A stretch of 64,000 nucleotides of DNA, from the NCBI RefSeq assembly GCF_014218805.1, contig NZ_JACJUV010000001.1:2368501-2432500 (forward strand), in the 5' to 3' direction. Numbering within the stretch: the first letter of the stretch is position 1; each line of letters starts with the position of its first letter. Of the stretch, positions 63,708 through 64,000 are shown in pieces. The position numbers and the translations under genes are program-made. A model generated the notes under the pieces. It was not told the origin of the DNA and searched no databases. It worked only from the letters and a program-made list of their open reading frames with translations. The DNA is from Teredinibacter franksiae (GTDB lineage: Bacteria; Pseudomonadota; Gammaproteobacteria; Pseudomonadales; Cellvibrionaceae).

Positions 63708-64000
63708 GATGAATGCGGGCCGCTAGAGTTAGGTTGATAATGGTACCAGCTTTTGACGGCGGGAAAAATTGTGTCGTCGTTCGCTAACATGTCACTCAGT
63801 ACGTGTGTGTGGCTATTTGCCTAATAGCAAAAGCCTATAAAATCTAATTGCGAGTTGCTAGCGTGGTATCAAGCGCCACGTATGGGTATTCGCAATCATC
63901 GCACACAAAACCTAGCGGGTCGGAGCCTGGCAAGCCGCAGTGCGGCGTTGGGCCGCTAGCTAGCAAAGGTCAAACTTACCTATTAGAGACGCCCCTATGA
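63708..64000. other. Upstream region of the TraF-like gene, right edge of window
   Basis: No gene recognised in these bases. A promoter for the minus-strand gene is expected here. Confidence 0.4.

Noticed and set aside
1..64000. CRISPR arrays, tRNA, rRNA genes and prophage structural genes
   Set aside because: I looked for spaced repeats, cloverleaf-like ends, rRNA landmarks and phage gene clusters and saw none that could be supported.

Overview
The window reads as chromosome of a marine, polysaccharide-degrading gammaproteobacterium, most likely of the Cellvibrionaceae/Saccharophagus-Teredinibacter type. This is inferred from gene content: a xylan and glucuronoxylan locus, a fused Mrp-type Na+/H+ antiporter block, an integron-type cassette array and gammaproteobacterial repeat families. 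No rRNA or tRNA gene was recognised.

Layout. 1-3.8 kb: the 5' part of a giant secreted protein on the minus strand (fibronectin-III-like repeats, then an SpvB/Rhs-type domain) that runs off the left edge, with a broken duplicate of its 5' end just upstream. 4.3-20.8 kb: two same-orientation IS630-family copies bracket an ion and stress block. Inside lie a tandem universal stress protein, an eight-gene Mrp/Mbh-like cation/proton antiporter operon, HtpX, a Rap1a-like protein, a CBS protein, an HPF/RaiA-like protein, a NhaR-like regulator and a LysR gene truncated by the second IS. 20.8-22.7 kb: gene remnants around an intact AbrB-like/Doc toxin-antitoxin pair. 22.9-28.6 kb: xylose catabolism (xylA, xylB, a divergent NrtR/AraR-like Nudix-fold regulator, a sugar porter). 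28.9-33.2 kb: a four-gene MacAB-like ABC export operon. 33.4-42.1 kb: GH10 xylanase, GH115 alpha-glucuronidase, several membrane or secreted proteins and a ManD-type mannonate dehydratase. Together these could release xylose and (methyl)glucuronate from glucuronoxylan and carry them into central metabolism.

42.9-53.5 kb: an array of gene cassettes separated by attC-like sites, all in the + orientation, with no integrase in the window. Six attC sites are well formed, and attC2 and attC4 are almost identical. The cassettes carry mostly unrecognised small proteins, several secreted or lipoproteins. The exception is one two-gene cassette, a CD-NTase with an AGS-C-like sensor domain followed 2 bp later by a 2TM plus beta-rich Cap15-like effector. 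This is a compact type I CBASS anti-phage system packed as an integron cassette. Downstream the array decays: a REP-associated (IS200-like) transposase cuts one cassette, and a group II intron 3' end sits on the bottom strand of a split attC, as expected of group IIC-attC introns. Further intron and attC fragments follow.

53.6-64 kb: remnants of the same transposase and of a pectate-lyase-like protein, an outer-membrane-barrel/lipoprotein pair flanked by 118-bp direct repeats, a DUF2202 lipoprotein, an Nramp-like transporter lacking the usual metal-site motifs, a DUF1254/DUF1214 protein and a TraF-like outer-membrane protein.

The most interesting parts are the CBASS cassette, its unknown neighbour cassettes, and the intron/transposase wreckage that shows how the array is being eroded.
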